NCBI GenBank assembly: GCA_965221835.1
Contig: OZ244916.1
Location: 1,674,001-1,738,000 of the forward strand
DNA: 64,000 bases
Direction of reading: 5' to 3'
Source of the DNA: Persebacter sp965221835
GTDB taxonomy: Bacteria; Pseudomonadota; Gammaproteobacteria; Tethybacterales; Persebacteraceae
Shown: positions 60,538 to 64,000 of the stretch, in pieces
How the letters are laid out: every line of letters starts with the position of its first letter
How positions within the stretch are numbered: the first letter of the stretch is position 1
Made by a program: the position numbers and the translations under genes
Notes under the pieces: model-generated
Databases searched by the model: none
What the model was told of the DNA's origin: nothing
Seen by the model: the letters and a program-made list of their open reading frames with translations, nothing else

Positions 60538-60543
60538 TACAAT
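60538..60543 (+). promoter_or_regulatory. -10 box for leaderless iron-sulfur subunit gene
   Basis: TACAAT lies six bases before the ATG at 60550 with no ribosome site, so the transcript should start near the A of the start codon. Confidence 0.55.
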
Positions 60544-60549
60544 TCGGCG

Positions 60550-61221
60550 ATGAAACTCGGACTCGTCGTAGATTTGGATACTTGCGTGGGCTGTCATGCG
60601 TGCGCGGTTGCTTGCAAACAATGGAACGCATCGGGTGCAACCGGTCCGTTGACGGACGAACGCCCGTACGGGCGCGACCCGGAAGGCGTTTGGTTTAATC
60701 GCGTTCGCACTTATGAGGCGGACGATTCGCCGGAAACACCGGGCGGGCGAACGGTGCATTTTCCGATGTCGTGTATGCATTGCGAAGACGCCGCTTGCGT
60801 GGATGTTTGTCCGACCGGCGCATCGTACAAACGCGAAAAAGATGGCGTAGTTTTGGTAGATCAAGACAAATGTATGGGTTGCAATTTATGCGCATGGGCG
60901 TGTCCGTACGGCGCGCGCGAGTTGGATTCGGTTGACGGCACGATGAAAAAATGTACGCTTTGCATAGACCGCATTTACGACGAAAAATTGCCTGAAAACG
61001 AACGGCAACCGGCATGCGTTTTAACTTGTCCGACAAACTCGCGCGTTTTTGGCGATTTTGACGATCCCGATTCCGAAGTTTCCCGTTTGACTCGCGAAAG
61101 AAACGGCGGCGGTTTGCTTCCCGAACTCGGTTATAAACCGGTCAATCAATATCTTCCCCCGCGCAAACCGGTGCAAATTTTGGAAGAAGAATTCGTTGCC
61201 GAAAAAGAATTGGCGCGCTGA
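60550..61221 (+). CDS. 4Fe-4S subunit of a molybdopterin oxidoreductase (DmsB/SoeB-like)
   Basis: The 223-residue protein has four cysteine clusters: CVGCHACAVACK, CMHCEDAACVDVC, CMGCNLCAWACPYG and a C-terminal set beginning CTLCIDR with a later CVLTCPT. It should carry four [4Fe-4S] clusters and pass electrons between a molybdenum catalytic subunit and a membrane anchor. No catalytic A subunit gene lies upstream; xseA does. The anchor-type C subunit follows after one unrelated gene. Sulfite dehydrogenase (SoeABC) or DMSO reductase-like roles are both open. Confidence 0.88.
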   Translation: MKLGLVVDLDTCVGCHACAVACKQWNASGATGPLTDERPYGRDPEGVWFNRVRTYEADDSPETPGGRTVHFPMSCMHCEDAACVDVCPTGASYKREKDGVVLVDQDKCMGCNLCAWACPYGARELDSVDGTMKKCTLCIDRIYDEKLPENERQPACVLTCPTNSRVFGDFDDPDSEVSRLTRERNGGGLLPELGYKPVNQYLPPRKPVQILEEEFVAEKELAR

Positions 61222-61255
61222 TTTTTATATTGAAAAAATTGAAAAACTATTTTTT

Positions 61256-62038
61256 ATGTTAAAAAAGTTAGAAAACTATTATCGGCACATCGGCATTTTG
61301 TCGACCGAATTCAATTGCAAACATTTGCGGGAATGTCGCGGCGATTCGCAAAACTTTACCGAAGCAAAATCGGCATTCATCGGCGAACAATACGGCGAAT
61401 TAAATTTACCGCGTTTGTTGTTCATTTCGTCCGACCCCGGCGGTGCAAAAATACGGACAAAAGACGGCGGCGAAATTGATTTTAGGTTGCCTGAAAACCG
61501 AACTCCCGAAAGCGTACGGCGGCTGGTGATAGAAAGAGTGCGGCGCGGCATTAAATCGCCATCGCAACGGGCGAAATCAACGAACGAATTGGCGCGTTTT
61601 ATTTTGCGCGAATTTAATTCTGATGTCGACGAAATGGATGAAGAAAAATTGACGCAACATTTTGCGCATGCGAATTCCGTAAAATGTTGTCAAAATAAAA
61701 AAAATCATAAACAGGCGGACGGCGTTTTATTTCGCAACTGCCGCGGTTATTTGCGCGGCGAAATTGAAATGCTTGCGCCGGATATTTTAATCACGCACGG
61801 CAAGAAAGCGGAAAGCGGAGTTCAGTTTGCATTCCGTAACGAATCGCAAAAAGAAATTGCACAGAACGCGTTTGAGTACGAAATGCAAAACGGGAAATTT
61901 TTTTGGTTGCAAACGCCGCATCCGGCGAGTTATGGACGCCCGAAATTTCTCGCGCAAAAAAACGGCAAAGACGGCGGTCCGGGTTGGGCGGGATATGTAA
62001 AACTGATTCGCGAATTTATGAAACGGAAACGCGATTGA
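61256..62038 (+). CDS. Uracil-DNA glycosylase superfamily-like protein
   Basis: The 260-residue protein starts MLKKLENYYRHIGILS. LPRLLFISSDPGGAKIRT resembles the glycosylase motif with a GxDPG-type turn, ILITHGKKA fits the middle strand, and TPHPASYGRP fits the C-terminal HP(S/A) motif. The region between holds possible cluster cysteines (CCQNK). It is AT-richer than its neighbours and sits between the DmsB-like and DmsC-like genes. The next start (TTG) overlaps its stop. It may be a recent insertion that did not break transcription. Base-excision activity is inferred. Confidence 0.6.
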   Translation: MLKKLENYYRHIGILSTEFNCKHLRECRGDSQNFTEAKSAFIGEQYGELNLPRLLFISSDPGGAKIRTKDGGEIDFRLPENRTPESVRRLVIERVRRGIKSPSQRAKSTNELARFILREFNSDVDEMDEEKLTQHFAHANSVKCCQNKKNHKQADGVLFRNCRGYLRGEIEMLAPDILITHGKKAESGVQFAFRNESQKEIAQNAFEYEMQNGKFFWLQTPHPASYGRPKFLAQKNGKDGGPGWAGYVKLIREFMKRKRD

Positions 62039-62940
62039 AACCTGCGATTTCTATTGTTGTTTTTACCGTGTTGTCCGGCGGCGGGTTGGGGTTGGCGGCG
62101 GTGTTGGCGGTTTTTGCCGATTCGCTTTCGCAAAATGTTTTTGCGGCGGCGGCGATTCTTTCCATGATTCTCACCGGCGGCGGATTGTTTGCGTCTGTTT
62201 TTCATTTAGCGAATCCGAAAAATGCGTGGCGGGCGTTTTCGCGTATTCGCACTTCGTGGTTGTCGCGCGAGGCGGTTTTGGCGGCGTTATTTTTTGCGTT
62301 GTTTTTGCCGTGGGCGGCGATTCGTTTTTTTGGCGGCGAAGTTTGGATTTTGCGGGCGGCAGTTTTTGTTTGCGCGATGGCGGCGGTGTTTTGCACGGCG
62401 ATGATTTATCAATCGTTAAAAACAATTGCGGCGTGGAATCATCCGTTGACTGCATTTTGTTATCTTGCATTTTCTTTGCAAAGTGGTGCGGCGATTTTTG
62501 CGATATTTGAATCGTTTTTTGATTCTTTGCAAAACGAATCGGCGGCGGTGGTTTTTTTGTTTTCGGCGGCGGCGGCGATTGCAAAAATTTTGCAATATCG
62601 CCGAATCGGAAAAAGTACGGACATTCGCATCGGACGGGCGGCGGGATTTTCGCGGGCGGGTGCGAAACTTTTGGAAACCGGACATGCGGCGCAAACTTTT
62701 TTGACGCGCGAATTTATATTTTCGGTTTCGGCAAAAAAGTTGCGCGTGTTGCGAATCGCTTCGCTTTTGCTGATTATCGTTTCTCCGCCGGTCGGGGCGT
62801 TGTTTGCATTGCGCGGCGGTTTCGTTTTTGCGGCGTTTTTTTGCGTTATGCTTTTCGCCGGTTTATTAATTGAACGCTGGCTTTTTTTTGCGGAAGCGAA
62901 ACACGCGGTGCGGGCGTATCACGGAATCGGACCGTCTTAA
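62035..62940 (+). CDS. DmsC/SoeC-like membrane anchor subunit
   Basis: The 301-residue protein has about eight membrane helices and starts with TTG overlapping the previous stop (TTGA). HLANPKNAWRAFSRIRTSWLSREA in two parts is the DmsC family pattern, followed by CTAMIYQSLKTIAAWNHP. These subunits bind quinone and anchor molybdopterin oxidoreductases in the inner membrane. It belongs with the iron-sulfur subunit upstream, from which it is separated by the glycosylase-like gene. Confidence 0.88.
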   Translation: MKPAISIVVFTVLSGGGLGLAAVLAVFADSLSQNVFAAAAILSMILTGGGLFASVFHLANPKNAWRAFSRIRTSWLSREAVLAALFFALFLPWAAIRFFGGEVWILRAAVFVCAMAAVFCTAMIYQSLKTIAAWNHPLTAFCYLAFSLQSGAAIFAIFESFFDSLQNESAAVVFLFSAAAAIAKILQYRRIGKSTDIRIGRAAGFSRAGAKLLETGHAAQTFLTREFIFSVSAKKLRVLRIASLLLIIVSPPVGALFALRGGFVFAAFFCVMLFAGLLIERWLFFAEAKHAVRAYHGIGPS

Positions 62941-62976
62941 TTTTTTGCGGCAGAATGCAAAATTTGTTTAGTTTGT

Positions 62977-64000
62977 TTACTTTTCGGCGGCGGTTAATGC
63001 CTGGTCCAAATCCCACATAATATCTTCTGGCGTTTCTATGCCGACTGAAAGGCGGATCATTTCGGGGGCGATTCCGGCGGCGCGTTGTTGTTCTTCGTTC
63101 ATTTGGCGGTGCGTGGTGGAAGCGGGATGAATAATCAGCGTTTTGGTGTCGCCGATATTGGCGAGATGGCTGCAGAGTTTTACATTTTCTATCACCGCTG
63201 CGCCCGCATTTGCGTCGCCGCGAACGCCGAATGCGAGAACGCCGCCCGCACCGTCCGGCAGATATTTTTGTGCCGCCGCAAAATGCGGAGAGTTTTTCAA
63301 TTTCGGATATGAAACCCATTTTACGCGCGGATGTTGCGATAAAAATTCGGCGACTGTTAGCGCGTTTTCGGAATGCCGCCGCATTCGCAACGGCAATGTT
63401 TCCATTCCTTGCAAAAATAAAAATGAATGAAATGGCGACAACGCCGCACCGAAAGTCCGCAAAACTTCGCATCGCGCGCGCATCGTAAAAGCGAAATCGC
63501 CGAAAGTTTCGTAAAAACGCACGCCGTGATAACCCGCCGACGGGCAGGTCATGCCCGAAAATTTGCCATTATCCCACGGAAACTTTCCCGATTCCACAAT
63601 AACGCCGCCCAATGCTGCGCCGTGTCCGCCGATATATTTTGTCGCCGAATGAATGACGATGTCTGCGCCGTGTTCTAGCGGGCGGCACAATATCGGCGAG
63701 GGAATTGTGTTGTCCGCTATCAGCGGAATTCCCGCATCGCGCGCGATGGCGGCAACGGCGGCAATGTCCAAAACATTCATCGCCGGATTGCCGAGTGTTT
63801 CGGCGAAAATCAGGCGCGTTTTTGGCGTTATGGCGCGGGCGAAGTTGTCGGGCGAATCGCCGTCCACAAAATGCGTTTCAATGCCGAGTTTGCGCAGATT
63901 GACATCCAGCAGCGAATAAGTGCCGCCGTACAGCGTTTTCGCTGCGACAACTTCGTCGCCTTGTTGCAACAGCGAAAGAAATGCGGTTGCCGCCGCTGCC
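62977..64000 (-). CDS. O-acetylhomoserine sulfhydrylase / cystathionine gamma-synthase type enzyme, 5' end outside window
   Basis: The frame continues through 64000 upstream of the visible part, so the start is missing; about 341 residues are seen. LLQQGDEVVAAKTLYGGTY, ETLGNPAMNVLDI, and the PLP-lysine motif HSATKYIGGHGAALGG are typical of the Cys/Met metabolism PLP family, closest to O-acetylhomoserine sulfhydrylases (MetY). The C-terminal HPASTTHRQMN and RLSVGIETPEDI are intact. Role: sulfide incorporation into homocysteine. Confidence 0.9.
   Translation of the reverse strand, partial: AAAATAFLSLLQQGDEVVAAKTLYGGTYSLLDVNLRKLGIETHFVDGDSPDNFARAITPKTRLIFAETLGNPAMNVLDIAAVAAIARDAGIPLIADNTIPSPILCRPLEHGADIVIHSATKYIGGHGAALGGVIVESGKFPWDNGKFSGMTCPSAGYHGVRFYETFGDFAFTMRARCEVLRTFGAALSPFHSFLFLQGMETLPLRMRRHSENALTVAEFLSQHPRVKWVSYPKLKNSPHFAAAQKYLPDGAGGVLAFGVRGDANAGAAVIENVKLCSHLANIGDTKTLIIHPASTTHRQMNEEQQRAAGIAPEMIRLSVGIETPEDIMWDLDQALTAAEK

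Overview
The window reads as a chromosomal segment of a proteobacterium, most likely a gammaproteobacterium. Markers pointing that way are the mlaFEDCB order, the fdx-iscX pair, a coaE-pilD pair, priA, and secA placed behind an M23 peptidase gene. Base composition looks moderately GC-rich with a strong preference for GCG/GCC/CGC codons. Genes are tightly packed, with about fifteen stop/start overlaps (ATGA, GTGA, TTGA, TGATG). Coding for DMSP demethylation and betaine/dimethylglycine/sarcosine oxidation suggests marine or marine-host-associated life. A secreted ankyrin/EGF-like protein and a surface subtilase suggest contact with a eukaryotic host. The species cannot be named from sequence alone.

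Layout. 1-5778: minus-strand surface locus with a DciA-like gene cut by the window edge, an inverse-autotransporter-like barrel, a lipoprotein subtilase and a secreted ankyrin/EGF-like protein. 6272-12288: class III aminotransferase, enolase-superfamily enzyme, Rieske oxygenase and FAD/GcvT dehydrogenase, probably for methylated amines or betaines. 12445-19256: argF-argG, lytic transglycosylase, M23 peptidase, zinc-ribbon protein, secA. 19743-24288: hisH-hisB-coaE-pilD, iscX, fdx and tsaD on the minus strand. 24305-28284: sucAB. 28518-35637: an oxidoreductase, then a possible defence cluster (DUF262-HNH protein, coiled-coil membrane protein, TaqI-like restriction-modification pair) with dmdA inside it. 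35668-39273: soxB, rhomboid, exonuclease, cysM. 39692-45411: nnrD, peroxiredoxin, tRNA-Thr, queA, methyltransferase, tgt. 45563-50816: desaturase and a split, interrupted F1 ATP synthase cluster (atpG-lipoprotein-atpD-small protein-retropepsin-like-atpC). 51082-58677: exporter, small proteins, DNA methyltransferase, mla operon, priA. 59279-64000: xseA, DmsB/SoeB-like and DmsC/SoeC-like subunits separated by a uracil-DNA-glycosylase-like gene, and a truncated O-acetylhomoserine sulfhydrylase-type gene.

Three window-wide signals stand out. (1) Many unlinked genes have a -10 box 6-8 bases before the start codon, which predicts leaderless mRNAs. (2) The tetranucleotide TCGA looks strongly depleted by eye, which fits the TaqI-like restriction-modification pair. 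(3) Several long intergenic regions hold tandem or palindromic repeats, including an inverted double-hairpin element whose second stem differs between copies by compensatory changes.
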